From Dama dama (lineage: Eukaryota; Chordata; Mammalia; Artiodactyla; Cervidae): a stretch of 64,000 nucleotides of DNA. How positions within the stretch are numbered: the first letter of the stretch is position 1; every line of letters begins with the position of its first letter. Shown here one piece after another: positions 48,923 through 60,104 of this stretch. The notes below the pieces were generated by a model. It saw only the letters and a program-made list of their open reading frames with translations, made no database searches and had not been told where the DNA came from. The DNA is taken from NCBI RefSeq assembly GCF_033118175.1, contig NC_083681.1:17316001-17380000 (forward strand), read 5' to 3'. The position numbers and the translations under genes are program-made.

Positions 48923-49776
48923 ACTTTTTTTTTTTTAATTTTTGAGTCTGACTCCATACTGCTGATATCTCCCGGAGAGGAGCTTGCACTGTCATCTGGA
49001 GTTCCACTTTAGTGGCTGTAGCCCCACGAACTCATCTAGATGGCCTGGTTCTGGTGGTGGGTGGGGCGTATGCTCATGGATCCCACAGGATTGTAATCAA
49101 CAGGGAAAGAGCTCTTCAACGGCTAACACCACAAGACTCAGCTCAGAGGCAATAGACTGAGTGAGGAGCCCCGAGGCCTGTTAGGTTTTCTGCACAGCTT
49201 TGGCCTGAGGGCCAGGCTTCTAATGAAACACACATCTAAGGGCTGACTATAAATCCATCCAGAGACCTCAAAGGGCAAGTCCTATGTCACAGCCTTCCTC
49301 CTCTGCTGAGTCCCAGTATCTCTCAGAGGGCAGCTTGTACATGGATCTGGTGCCCAGTTTGTGTGTATGTGGAGGGGGGTGTACTTCCCTGGAAGATGCC
49401 CCTTGATTGCCTGGATCAGGTGGCCAGTAGAGCCTGTGTTCATGAACTCAGCGGGACGGTAGCAAAGAAAGAAACAGTTTCTAACTGGCCATCAGCCCAT
49501 CGCTCAGCCCAGAAAGAGAACACAGAAATGCCCAACTCCTGTTGCAAATGAATTCATCAAGAAGGAGCATTGTTGAGGAGTGGCCAAGGTGGTAGAGTTG
49601 GAGGACTTGAGCTCACCTCCTCCCACAGGCACACCGAAATGACAGCTATTTACAGAGAAACTGTACATAAGAAACTGTACATAAGAAAAACCAGAAGATG
49701 GGCAGAATGGACAAAAGGGATCTTCTACAACTAAAAATATAAAGAAGGAACCCCAACAAGACAGGTAGGTGGGGTT

Positions 49777-49976
49777 GAGTCATGATACAGTCATGTCCAA
49801 CTCTGCGACCCCATGAACTCCTCTGTCCATGGGGTCCTCTGTCCATAGAATTCTCCAGGCAAGAATACTGGAGTGGGCTGCCATCCCCTTCTCCAGGGAT
49901 ATTCCCCACCCAGGAATCAAACCCGGGTCTCCTGCATTGCAGGCAGTTTCTTTACCATCTGAGCCACCAGGGTGAA
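49777..49976 (-). repeat. Bov-tA SINE
   Basis: Antisense, with TCTGTCCATGGGGTCCTC then TGTCCATAGAATTC, a short internal duplication, ending GAGCCACCAGGGTGAACC. Confidence 0.8.
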
Positions 49977-50252
49977 CCACAAATGGGAGGATAGTTACAA
50001 CTTTACAGATTCTTCCCAAGTAGCAAGGAGTCCAAGCACCTCATCGGGCTCCCCAGCCTGGGGATCTTGCACCAGGAAGAAGAGACCCCAAAATGTTTGG
50101 CTTTTAAGGCCAGCAGGGCTTATTTAGGGCAATCCATAGGGCTGTGGGAAATAGACGATCTACTCTTAAAGAGCACACACCAAATCTCACAGCTCTGGGA
50201 CCTAGTACAGAAGCAGTAATTTGAAAGGAACCTGGGTCAGATCACCACAGGA

Positions 50253-50487
50253 CTTCCCAAGTGGCGCAGTGGTAGAGAATCCACCACTTCTCCTGCCAAT
50301 GCAGGAGAAGCAAGAGACCCAGTTTTGATCCCTGGGTCAGGAAGATCCCCTAGAGAAGGAAATGTCAACCCACCCACTCCAGTATTCTTGCCTGGAAAAT
50401 CCCATGCTCAGAGGAGCCTGGCGGGCTACAGAACATGGTGTTGCAAAGAGTCAGACGCATCCTGAGCACATGTGCACGTGTGCGCAT

Positions 50488-50518
<31 letters not shown>
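50253..50518 (+). repeat. Bov-tA SINE with (CA)n tail
   Basis: Sense copy from GACTTCCCAAGTGGCGCAG to AGTCAGACGCATCCTGAGC, then about 14 CA units (50490-50518), a microsatellite grown from the tail. Confidence 0.85.
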
Positions 50519-50521
<3 letters not shown>

Positions 50522-50894
50522 GCTGATCTCAGGAAGCCTCCCAGAGAGGCAGGAAGCAACTGGAACTCATCCTGGGGACACAGACACTGGCAACAGTCAC
50601 TTTGGGGGTGCTTTTCCTACCATGTGGGTACTGGCACCGGCAAGTGCCATTTTGGAATCCTCTCCCTAGCTTATTAGCATTGGGATCCACCCCCAACCCT
50701 CACCAGCCTGTTGGCACCAGTACTAGGATGCCTCCAGCCAAGCAACTAGCCAGGTGGAGATATAGCCCTGCCCATCAGCGGACATGCTGCTTAAAAAACC
50801 CTGAGCCCACAGCTGCCCCAGACCTGGCCCTTTGAAACAAACTGGTTTGCTTATTGGAACAAGAGGGATTTTAGGGTCAGGTAGAGTCATTTTC

Positions 50895-51027
50895 ATTTTC
50901 ATTTGGCATCATTGACTCATGAGTGTGAGCAAACTCTGGGAGATAGTGAAGGTCAGGGAAGCCTAGCGTACTGCAGTCCATGGTGCTGCAAAGAGTCAGA
51001 CATGACTTAGCCACTGAACAACAAAGA
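50895..51027 (+). repeat. BovB 3' end fragment
   Basis: Sense: ATTTGGCATCATTGACTCAT, GGGAGATAGTGAAGGTCAGG and the tail CCACTGAACAACAAAG. Confidence 0.75.
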
Positions 51028-51967
51028 GTCATTTCAGAGTTCAGTTACTTAAACCATAGAGCTTCAACTTCCATAACTGAATGATGGAATATTACAATCC
51101 ATCTTGTATAGTTATTGTGATAATTAGAGATAATACACACAAAACTCCAATAAGATTATTAATGTACAGTAGAAACAAAAAATGTTTATCATTCTTTTAT
51201 TTCAAAGCAAAAATGACAAAATGATTTTTAGTGACTGATTGTGGACTCCTGGTACACTATCATGAGAATGGTATGAGTTTGTGGTTTGACTCAAGGTCCA
51301 TGACCCAGGGTCAGTGAGAAATCTCTGCCATGGGCACAGTGACAGAAGCTGCAAACTGAGTCACGATTTACTGCACTCTTCCAGTTAGAAGTCCTATCTG
51401 AAAGGAGGGAATGGTAAACAGAGAGGGTAAAAGTAAGTATAGTTCCATGAGCTCCCCTGAATCTATGAATCAATCACTGAATAAGTTCAAAGAATTGACA
51501 ACTGATCAGCTAAAAAAATGTATTTTACAAAAATCTGGAATAGTGTCTACTACCCACAGGCAAAGTCAGAAGGCAACTAGCTATGGAGAGGAGATGAAAA
51601 TTTTAAATAAATAGGAGGTTATTGCAAAAAAAAGAGAGTGGGAGAAATCAGTGTCAAAGTACTAGAGATGAATATTTACTGATGGTTTTATAACTGATTC
51701 CCACTGTACTACGTGGGACATGCTTAAAGTAGTCAGAAAAGTGTTTGCAAAATACCACTTCTTGGATCAACAGGGCAGCAAATATTAAAGTGGACAGCTG
51801 ACACCAGAAGCCTAATTGCTATACCTTTGCTTTTCCTTCAGAATATATTTATTGCAAATATTCTCTACTCTTTTAGCCTGGCTTTCATAAGAGAAGCATA
51901 AACAATAGCTCACCTAAATCACTACAGTCATACCATCAGTTATATTACAAAAGGCAGTTAAATGCGA
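51028..51967. other. Intergenic, nothing recognised
   Basis: No coding or confident repeat signal. Confidence 0.45.
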
Positions 51968-52267
51968 TTGTTATTATTTTTGGCTGTGCTTGGTCTTCGT
52001 TGCAGCTCTGAGGCTCTTCATTGCTGCCCCGAGTTTCTCTGGTTGTGGCAAATGAGGGCTATTCTTTGTTTGTGGTACACAGGTGTCTTGTACTTGGTGG
52101 CTTCTCTTGTTATAAAGCAAGGGTTCTAGGGCACCTGGGCTTGGTAGTTGCGACACACATGCCTAGCTGCCCCATGGCATGTGGAATTTGGTTCCTGGAC
52201 CAAGGATCAAACCCATATTCCCTGAATTGGCAGGCAGATTCTTAACCAATGCACCACCAGGAAAGCC
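51968..52267 (-). repeat. CHR-1-like SINE, long form
   Basis: Antisense near full-length: GGCTGTGCTTGGTCTTCGTT, CGTTGCAGCTCTGAGGCTC, GGCAGGCAGATTCTTAACC, ending CACCAGGAAAGCCCC. Confidence 0.8.
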
Positions 52268-52294
52268 CCACAATTATTACTTTTTTTAAAAAAA

Positions 52295-52425
52295 ATACAC
52301 CTTTATTTTGTGGCTGTGCCTTGAAACTTGTGGGATCCTAGTTCCCCAACCAAGGATCCAACCCATGTCCTCTGTAATGGAAGCTGGGAGTCTTAACCAC
52401 TGGACCTCCAGGGAAGTCTCCGCAA
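52295..52425 (-). repeat. CHR-type SINE, short form
   Basis: Antisense: GTGGGATCCTAGTTCCCCAA, GGGAGTCTTAACCACTGGAC and CTCCAGGGAAGTC. Confidence 0.8.
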
Positions 52426-52569
52426 TTATATTTTATTACAAATATTACAATAAAGAATAGATCTCTCAAAAAACATGTAATGGGTTATTAATACCATTCT
52501 AAATAAATTGACAAAATTTTAAAAAACTGTTTTACTCCTAGTATGGTAAATATTGCGTGATAAAACCTA

Positions 52570-53325
52570 CATAAACAAAATTATCCTTAGGGTACTACCA
52601 TATCATCCAGCAATCACACTCCTGGACATATGGAGAAAACCATAATAGAAAAGGTATATGCACCATTGTAGCACCCCACGTAGTTCACTGCATCTCTATT
52701 TACAATAGCCAGGACATGGAAACAACCTGAATGTCCATCGATGCAGGAATGGATAAAGATGTACTGGGAATTCCTGGTTGTCCAGTGGTTAGGGCTCTGC
52801 TCTTCCACTTTGGGGATCACAGGTTTGAACAAGTTGCTACTCGTGACCAAAAGCAGAAAAAAATTGTGTGGTACGTATATACAATGGAATATTATTCAGC
52901 CATAAAAAGAATGAAATAATGCCACCTGCTTTAACATGGATGGACCTTGAGATGATCATACCAAGTGAAGTAAGTCAGAGAGAGAAAGACAAATATCATG
53001 TGATATCACTCAAAGGTGGAATCTAATTTTTTAAAATGTTACAAAGGAACTTACTTGCAAAAGAGAAATAGACTTACAGATATCAAAAACAAATTTATGG
53101 TTACCAAAGGGGAAACAGGAAGGAGGGGTAAATCAGGAGCTTGGAAAGATAGATAACCAACAAGGACCTACTGTGTAGCAAAGGAAACTCTACTCAATAT
53201 TCTGTGATAACCTATATGAGAAAAGAATCTTAAAAAGAATGAATATATGTGTATGCATATTGGAATCACTTTACTGTACACCTGAAAATCAACTATATAT
53301 ATTTCAATAAATTAAAAAAAAATTA
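52570..53325 (+). mobile_element. Old L1 3' end with a CHR SINE insertion
   Basis: Sense L1: GTACTACCATATCATCCAGC, ATTTACAATAGCCAGGACAT, CAATGGAATATTATTCAGCC, GTTACCAAAGGGGAAACAGG and the A-rich end. A CHR-type SINE (about 52766-52860, GGGAATTCCTGGTTGTCCAG) is inserted. Confidence 0.8.
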
Positions 53326-53348
53326 TCCTTAGGGTTCTCACTAATTCT

Positions 53349-53477
53349 TGGAGAAGGGAACGGAAACCCACTCCAGTATTTGTGCCTGGAAAATCCCATG
53401 GACAGAGGATCCTGGAGGGCAGGCTACAGTCTACCGGGTCACAAAGAGTCAGACATGACTGAGTGACTAACACTTTG
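53349..53477 (+). repeat. Bov-tA SINE 3' part
   Basis: Sense, 5'-truncated (starts GGAGAAGGGAACGG). Perfect 11-bp duplication TCACTAATTCT at 53338-53348 and 53478-53488. Confidence 0.9.
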
Positions 53478-53821
53478 TCACTAATTCTAAGACAATATAG
53501 ATAATATTGAATCAAAATGTTTTGAGAACGATGAGTCAGTTCCTGGGGCAGGACTCAGGGTGACGGTGTGAAAAAGAATGTTTCACACAGGAGGAGAGGG
53601 CTCCGGGCAAAGCCCCAGGCCTCCCCCTGGTGTGGGTGTCAGGTCCCAGGTGTTTCCGATAGAGGAAGCTCAGTGCTGCGGTGTCCCGTCTCCCAGGAGT
53701 TTCATTTCGTCCTCTCAAAACCTGTGTCAGCTCCTCCTGCTAGAGTATTCACCATTTTGCCCCAGGTCTTAACTCCCAATGCCAGGCCCATTTCTGGGGC
53801 TGTCAATCTGGGTCATCAAAA

Positions 53822-54004
53822 GTGTTAGTCTCTCAGTCACGTCTGACTTTGTGACCCGGTGGACTGTGACCCCGCCAGGCTCCTCTGTCCATGGAATTCT
53901 CCAGACAAGAATACTTCTCCAGGGGAATCTTCCCTCCCAGGTATCAAACCTGGGTCTCCTGCATTGAAGGCAGATTCTTTACCGACCGAGCCACCTGGGA
54001 AGCC
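53822..54004 (-). repeat. Bov-tA SINE at the edge of a CpG-rich block
   Basis: Antisense: AAAGTGTTAGTCTCTCAGTC to CGAGCCACCTGGGAAGCCC, with part of the middle deleted. Confidence 0.8.
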
Positions 54005-54019
54005 CAGGGTCACCGAGGG

Positions 54020-54560
54020 TCCTGGTTAAAAGTCCGCACAAAGCCAGGACTGATTCTCCCCAGACTCCCAGGATCCCGATTACGGCGCCCCAACCTTTCC
54101 AGTTGCTGCTCTGTGGAGGGGGGATGGTCAGCAGACCTGGGAAGCGAGTGCGGGTCCAGCAGAGAAACGAAACTTGTCCGGGAATAGCTAAGAGGGCGGG
54201 ACTATGTGGGCGTGGTTGGCCGCTGGGGCGTGGCCAGGACCTCAGAGCCTGCAGGGGATTGGTGGAGGCGTTTTGACAGACGTCTCCTCCGCAGGGGACA
54301 ATGAATGCGTTGCCTGCGACGGCGACGTTCCCTGGCCCCGAAAGAGTGCGCTGTCTGGGGTCGCGTAGCGCAGGGTGGCTCGTGCCGCCTGCGCGAGCGA
54401 GACGCAGCCGGTGAGGCGGAGCGCCACAGGAACTATTTGGAGGGGCCATGCTGCGGGGGGTGGTACCCCAGACTGCTAGAGAAACCTACTGGAAGGAAAT
54501 GCTGAAGCGGATCTCCCCGACCTCCCTCTGGGCTGACGCTAGCTTCCCACAGGAGGGAAA
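54020..54560. promoter_or_regulatory. Second CpG-rich segment, candidate promoter of an unknown transcript
   Basis: A run of high CpG density with GGGCGGGACTATGTGGGCGT, GGCCGCTGGGGCGTGGCC (GC-box-like) and a CCAAT-type GGGGATTGGTGG at 54255-54266. On the plus strand a donor-like CCG|GTGAGG lies at about 54410. Short open frames start at 54301 (37 codons, ending at the donor region) and 54448 (84 codons). I recognise no protein in either. It may be a promoter for a non-coding RNA or an upstream exon; the strand is not settled. Confidence 0.4.
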
Positions 54561-54699
54561 AGTGAAATCAGCGTCAGAATACAGCCCTCCTCCCGCTCTG
54601 TCCAGACTTTTATCTTCTGTACCAGAAAGTGACTGGCCCAGAGGGCCCTCCTTTCTTTATTTTTTCTTTCTATTTTTGTTTTTCTTTTTTCTCATATAT
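54561..54699. other. Flank with T-rich tract
   Basis: A pyrimidine-rich run (54655-54695) follows the CpG-rich block. The 84-codon frame that begins at 54448 runs into it and loses protein-like character. Confidence 0.4.
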
Positions 54700-54701
54700 T
54701 A

Positions 54702-54883
54702 AAGTGAAAGTCGCTCAGTCGTCTTCGACTCTCTGTGATCCTATAGTTCATGGAATTCTCCAGGCCAGAATACTGGAATGGGTAGCATTTCCCTCCTCCA
54801 GGGGATCTTCCCAACCCAGGAATCGAACCCAGCTCTGACACATTGCAGGCGGATTCTTTATTAGCTGTGTCACAAGGGAAGCC
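54702..54883 (-). repeat. Bov-tA SINE, followed by a partial second copy
   Basis: Antisense copy 54702-54883, then AAGAATACTGGAGTAGGTTG to CAGGCGACTTCTTTACCAG (54885-54985), a second head-proximal piece in the same orientation. Confidence 0.8.
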
Positions 54884-54999
54884 CAAGAATACTGGAGTAG
54901 GTTGCCTATCCCTGCTCCAGTGGATCTTTCCAACCCTGGAATCGAAAGGGGGTCGCCCGCAATGCAGGCGACTTCTTTACCAGAGTTAATTTCTCATAC

Positions 55000-55200
55000 A
55001 TTAAAATCGACTCTTCCTGATGTACAGTTTCATAAATGTTGACACATGTATGGATTAGTGCAACTATCACCACAGTCCAATATGGAGCAGTTCCTTCACC
55101 CCGGAAACACTCTCTCAGCTGCCCTTCTGTATTCACATCCTCCTCCACCCAACCCCTAGCAACCGCTGATCTGTTCTCTATCACTATGGTTTTGTCTTTT
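55000..55200. repeat. Old L1 3'-UTR-like fragment
   Basis: TTTCATAAATGTTGACACAT, GTGCAACTATCACCACAGTC and the CCCTAGCAACCGCTGATCTG word fit an old L1 3' UTR. Confidence 0.5.
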
Positions 55201-55228
55201 GGAGAATGTGGTAGAAACAAAATAGCTG

Positions 55229-55425
55229 GGCTTCCCGGGTGGCTCAGCAGTAAAGAATCTACCTGCCAAGCAGGAGACTGTTTGATCCCTGGAAGATCCC
55301 CTGGAGAAAGAAATGGCAACCCACTTCAGTGTTCTTGCCAGGGAAATCTCATGGACAGGGGAGCTTGGCAGGCTACCATCCATGGGGTCTCAAAAGAGTC
55401 AGACATGACTTAGCCACTCAACAAC
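55229..55425 (+). repeat. Bov-tA SINE
   Basis: Sense: GGCTTCCCGGGTGGCTCAGC to AGACATGACTTAGCCACTC, with a small deletion around TTTGATCCCTGGAAGATCC. Confidence 0.85.
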
Positions 55426-56780
55426 AACAAAAATACAATGTAATTTTTGACACTGGCTTTCTTTAAAGGACTATTAAAGAATACAGTCTCTCAGGATGGA
55501 GGGAGAGCTGATCCCTGAAATGACTGATCAGAGGTTCCTTTTAACCCTAGCAGCTGGCTTGGGAACTAGGACTTTCTTTCTCAAGGCCCATTCTCCACCT
55601 GAGAATGCCTTTGGAGGCCTCCTTCTAGCATTTTTAAGTCATTCACCCTCTACTCAGTCAGCAGTCTGTATTCTCTTTCTTAGAGACCTGAGGCCTTCTA
55701 CCATGGGCTCTCACTTAAATCTAAGAACTTACCAAGGAGCTGAAGATTAACCCAGATTCCCCAGTCCAGACTGATATCTGGGTTTTCTGCTTCTTCCTTC
55801 TAAACCAATTGTCCTGAACATTCTCAGGGTGGGCAGGCGTGCCTAGTCAATGCCCAGTATATCCTGGGCTTGGGTGTGGTCACTCCTTAGCTGGCTCATC
55901 TTCTCTGCTCCTTTGTCCTTGTCCCTTCGGTAGAGCCTTGTCCCACTAGCACCTGTGGTCACAGGGGCGTGAACACCACCTGGGCCCTGTCCTGTTTCCA
56001 GGACCGGGGGCGGTGAGGGCTTCCTGTAGCTGGGTCAGCCTAGGCTCAGGCCTGAGTCCTGCCCCTGACTCCCATCATTTGCGTCCAGTATTTCTCTGGA
56101 TTATGCCTGCTGTTTTTCGTGTTTAGAGTTCAGGTCTCTTTCCCCTGTGGGTCTACCATCTCTCTGACAGAAGCAGGGCTCATTTTGCCTGTCATTGTCC
56201 CCTCAAGTCTCAGGGCAGCCCATGCTCACAGGCATCTCGGTGGGACTGAAATGAATTCCAGACTAATCCAGCTCTTGCCTTTTTTCTAGGGGTGTTCCCT
56301 GGATTTTTCCCCCCATTCTTTACCAATGTATTTTTTAAGACAAGATTCTGGAGTGAGCAGAGAAGAGAGATCTGACAGTTTCTCATCTTAATTAAATTCC
56401 TCTTGGGTTTCTATCTTCTCTGCAACCTGTACCTTCTCTCTGCCTTAGCTCTAGTAATCTGATTCCTGGCTCCAGTGCAAACTCCTGGATTTATTGCATC
56501 TGATTTTGATTCACAGTTAGTCAGAAAATGGGACCTACAAGCCTAGGCTTGTCTTTTCTGGAAAGAGAAATATAAATGAGTATAACCATGCGCTGTACTG
56601 TGCAGGAGGGTTGGTGTGGGAGGGAGGTGCTTTGTGGAGGGAGGGGAAGGCAGCACTTGTGAGAAAATTACAGGCGGCACTGATGTCAGTGTGAGTGATG
56701 CTGTGCTGTAGGGCTGCCTCACAGCAGTATTTGGCCTAAGGCTACATTAATAAAGATATTTTCTCTAGAATAGGGAGGTG
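55426..56780. other. Intergenic, mostly unique sequence
   Basis: No repeat family recognised. Pyrimidine-rich in places. No exon with good splice context was found by eye. Confidence 0.4.
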
Positions 56781-57680
56781 CTCTACACTAATCATTCATT
56801 CAACTGATATTCGTTGTGGGTCAGATATATGACATAGTATTTTTTGCATCTAGGAAACCTCAGTGAACTAAAAACAAAAAAAACATTACTGACCTTGTGG
56901 GGCATGTTCTATTGGAAAGAGGCAGGCTATACTATAAGCATATTAAATGGGGAAGTGTTTATGTTAGAGGTTGTGTAGTATTTTGAGGAAGTTGACTCAG
57001 TATAAATGTGTGGGAACAGCATAGCTGGCTGTTTTCTGGTGTGGTCAGTGTGGTTCTCAGTGAGAAGATGACCACTGAGAAAAGATGTGAAGGACATGAA
57101 TTGTCCAAGAGGATATCTAAGGGAAGTTCTGTGCAGACAGGAAAAATCTCCAGTGCAAATGCATTAGTGCAGGAGTGAGTCTGTGTATTCAAGAAAAGCG
57201 AGGAGGCTCAAGCGGCCAGAGCAGAGAGGAGCTGAGGTGAGGCCCGGTGTCTGGATCACGTAGGCCTCAATGATACTAGAAAGATTTCGACTGTTCTCTG
57301 AGTAAGATGTGAAGTTACAAGATAGTTTTGAACAGAAGACAGATCTGGTATGACTTCTCTTTAGAAGCAGTAGTCTGGCCACTGCACAGAATGGACAGGT
57401 GAAGGCTGAGTGACTTGCAGAGGAAATTGTAGTATGCAGTGGCCAGGCTGGAGATATCGGTTGCCTGTCTGGGATGTGAGCAGGGAAAATAACAGAAGGT
57501 GATTGAACTCTGGATATATTTAAAGATGGACTTTACAGCATCTCCTGATGGATTAAATCTGAGAAGGAAGAATCAAGGAGGACACTCAAAGCTTCAGACA
57601 GTATGAGTAGAAATATAGGAGGACTTCTGTGGAAATGGTGACATCATAGGCATCTAATTTAGTAAAGTTGAAGCTAAGAT
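56781..57680. repeat. L2-like ancient repeat (left part), then unassigned
   Basis: TCATTCATTCAACTGATATT, AACCTCAGTGAACTAAAAAC and CTGACCTTGTGGGGCATGTT (56790-56915) fit the complement of an L2 3' end. The following 57000-57400 stretch has the TGAGAAGATGACCACTGAGA / GGCCTCAATG wording seen downstream of such elements. The assignment is tentative. Confidence 0.4.
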
Positions 57681-57683
57681 GTG

Positions 57684-57890
57684 ATAGTCACTCAGTCATG
57701 TCTGATTCTATGCGACCCCGTAGACTGTAACCCACCAGGCTTCTCTGTCCACCAGAATTCTCCAGGGAAGAATACTGGAGTGGGTTGTCATGCCATGCCC
57801 TGCTCCAAGGGGTCTTCCATGTCAAGGGATCAAACCTGGGTTTCCTGAATTGCAGGCAGACTCTTTACCATCTGAGCCACCAGGGAAGCC
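57684..57890 (-). repeat. Bov-tA SINE
   Basis: Antisense, GTGATAGTCACTCAGTCATG to GAGCCACCAGGGAAGCCC. Flanks TGAAGCTAAG and TGAAACTAAG suggest the target duplication. Confidence 0.85.
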
Positions 57891-58440
57891 CTGAAACTAA
57901 GGAATCTATTAGAAAATACAAGTGAGGTTAGCAGGTGGATACAAGAGTTTAGGCAGATATCCTGACCGGAGAAATAAATTTGGGAGGTGATACCAAGTAA
58001 ATGATATTTAAAGCCTTGAGAAGGGAGAGAAAGAAAAGCTGAGTGAAAGAAGCAAACTTGCCAAAATGTTAACATCTGCTATATCCAGTTGAAGATGCAT
58101 TGGTATTTATTGTACTATTGCAACTTTTCTAAAGGTTTTCACTGTCTACAACGATAAGATGAAGAAAGAAAAGCAAGCTAGGTTTGATTCTAGCTTCATC
58201 TTCATATATAGTCTTGGTAGGAAATAAGCAAAATTCCATTGAATTTAATAAGCCGAAATAAATTAACCTTGACTTTCAAAAAAAAGCCTTGAGAGGGGAT
58301 GAGGTTAACCAGGGGAGTAATGACTATAGAAGAGAAAGGATCAGGGCTGAACCCCGGAACACCCCTGCCCTGTGCTGAGGGGTCTGATCAGACCACACAC
58401 CAAAAGCAGACTGCATAGTCCTGACATCACATCTGAAGGT
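57891..58440. other. Intergenic, nothing recognised
   Basis: No coding or repeat assignment. Confidence 0.45.
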
Positions 58441-58444
58441 ATGA

Positions 58445-58765
58445 CGACAAGGGAGTCCCAAACGTTACTGCACACAAGAATCACCTGGACATCTTATTAA
58501 GATCTAGATGGTCTAAAGCAGAGCATGAGATTCCAAATTTATAACAAGATGCTGATGCTGCTGGTCTTCAGATCACACATTTAGAAGCAAGAATGTAGAC
58601 CAGAATTCCCACATGGCTGTGAATCAGCCTCCTATGTAGGGCTTGTTAAATTATGTGTTCCTGACTCCATGCCCTACATTCTAAGATAAGGGGTCTGAGG
58701 ACAGGCCTGAGTGTTTTGTAATAAACTCACAGGTAATCCAGCCAGATTGGGATCCGGGGAGCTCA
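58445..58765. repeat. MER20-like hAT remnants
   Basis: Wording such as CACAAGAATCACCTGGACAT, AAGATGCTGATGCTGCTGGT and GTGTTTTGTAATAAACTCAC fits MER20/MER5-type elements, perhaps two overlapping copies. Confidence 0.45.
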
Positions 58766-59033
58766 GAGATCAGAGAGGACTCAGGGCACAGAGGGGTCTT
58801 AAATCCACACAGAAATTTTTTTTTTTAGAGAGAAAAAAAAGACAAGATGTATGCTGTTTTCTCTACTGTGGGGTAGAGGCAAGTGGAAGATTTAGGAAAT
58901 GGCTATCAGCTCAGCATAAAGAAAACTCTTGAGTAAGAAAACTCTTGAGTTGCTAAGAGTCTAGATCTTAAATGTGCTCCCCACAAAAAAGAAATGGTAA
59001 TAATGTAACATGAGACAGATTTTAGCTAGTGCT
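58766..59033. other. Intergenic, nothing recognised
   Basis: The words AGAAAACTCTTGAGT repeat in tandem at about 58918-58950. No other feature. Confidence 0.5.
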
Positions 59034-59045
59034 ATGGTGGTAGTC

Positions 59046-59153
59046 CTCCAGTACTCTTGCCTGGAAAATCCCATGGATGGAGGAGCCTGGTAGGCTGCCG
59101 TCTATGGGGTCGCACAGAGTCGGACACGACTGAAGTGACTTAGCAGCAGCAGC
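59046..59153 (+). repeat. Bov-tA SINE 3' part
   Basis: Sense, 5'-truncated, with a CAGCAGCAGC tail. Perfect 12-bp duplication ATGGTGGTAGTC at 59034-59045 and 59154-59165. Confidence 0.92.
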
Positions 59154-59204
59154 ATGGTGGTAGTCATTTTGCAAAATGTAAATGTATCAAAGCAACAAGT
59201 TGTA

Positions 59205-59710
59205 CAAATTACATTCCCACCAACAGTGTAGGAGGATTCGCCTTTCTCCACATCCTCTCCTGCATTTATTGTTTGTAGTTTTTTTGATGACGGCCATTCT
59301 GATTGGGGGCTTCTGATTAAGGGCTATTCTGATTAGGTGGCACTAGTGGTAAAGAACCTGCCTGCTAATTCAGGAGATACAAGAGATGCAGTTTCGATCC
59401 CTGGGTCGGGAATATCCTGATGTTTTTATATTTTTTTAATATAAAAATATTTTCATATTTTTATTTATTTTATATATTTTACATTTTATCTATTGTTGCC
59501 TGGAGAATCCCATGGACAGAGGAGCCTGGTGGGCTGTGGTCCATAGGGTCTCAAAGAGTCAGACCGACTGAAGTGACTTAGCACACATGCATTCTGACTG
59601 GGGAGAGGTGATACCTCATTGTAGTTTTGATTGGCATTTCTCTAAAAATAAGAGATGCTGAGCATCTTTTCATGTGTTTACTGGCTCTCTGTATGTCTTC
59701 TTTGGTCGGG
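59205..59710 (-). mobile_element. Old L1 ORF2 3' fragment split by a SINE
   Basis: Antisense L1 parts 59205-59325 (CATTCCCACCAACAGTGTAG) and 59590-59710 (CTCATTGTAGTTTTGATTGG) flank a Bov-tA. The word GGCCATTCTGAT / GCATTCTGACT around the insertion may be the remade target. Confidence 0.75.
59330..59586 (+). repeat. Bov-tA SINE with an AT-rich internal insertion
   Basis: The head (GGTGGCACTAGTGGTAAAG to GGTCGGGAATATCC, up to about 59417) and the distal half (TTGCCTGGAGAATCCCATGG onward, from about 59497) are both present. About 80 bases of nearly pure A/T, including a TTTTTATATTTTTTTAATAT inverted-repeat-like run, replace the expected middle. Confidence 0.8.
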
Positions 59711-59736
59711 GGGAGAAAGCTCAAGAAGGAGAGGAT

Positions 59737-59850
59737 ATATATATATACACACAATTAATTATATATTAATATATAATTATTTATATTATTATATATTATA
59801 TATATTATTTATATATTATATATATATTTTATATACATATATAATTAAGA
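59737..59850. repeat. (TA)n-rich microsatellite
   Basis: A long imperfect TA/TATT tract. Confidence 0.9.
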
Positions 59851-59930
59851 CTGATTGGTGTTGATGTACAGCAGAGACCACCACTACATTGTAAGGCAAT
59901 TATCCTCCAAAAAAAAAAAAAAGCAACAGG
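59851..59930 (+). repeat. Ruminant L1 3'-tail fragment
   Basis: ACTACATTGTAAGGCAATTA then TCCTCC and an A-run matches an L1 3' end. Confidence 0.6.
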
Positions 59931-60104
59931 TTATACATCTTAAATTTACACAATGTTATATCTCAATAAATCTGGGGAAAAATCTCGGAATCCTTGCCCT
60001 CTGAGACTATTTCCTACATGAATTTCTCACTTCTTGTGTGAACAATGGATTCCAAATTGTTCTAATTGAAGCATAAGTGAAAATGTATGCATGTATATAT
60101 AGGG

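Larger units (their letters stand above)
47600..50880 (+). mobile_element. L1 5'-UTR-like sequences, at least two copies, SINE-riddled
   Basis: Two starts of the same kind of leader: about 47870-48170 (AGGCAAGCCCCTAAAATATA, TGCAGAAGAAGCCGACTG) and 50090-50240 (AAGGCCAGCAGGGCTTATTT, AGTACAGAAGCAGTAATTTG). In between are 300-bp-scale related segments and AGGAGTGGCCAAGGTGGTAG at 49575, a typical L1 start. SINEs are inserted at 48190, 48722, 49777 and 50255. No ORF1 follows. Confidence 0.55.

Noticed and set aside
53979..54449. 156-codon minus-strand frame in the CpG-rich block
   Set aside because: GC-rich sequence readily stays open. The frame begins in a SINE at its 3' end and resembles no protein that I know.
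54448..54702. 84-codon plus-strand frame after the CpG-rich block
   Set aside because: The first 60 or so codons look plausible, but the frame ends in a translated poly-pyrimidine tract and I recognise no family. Left as part of the candidate promoter.
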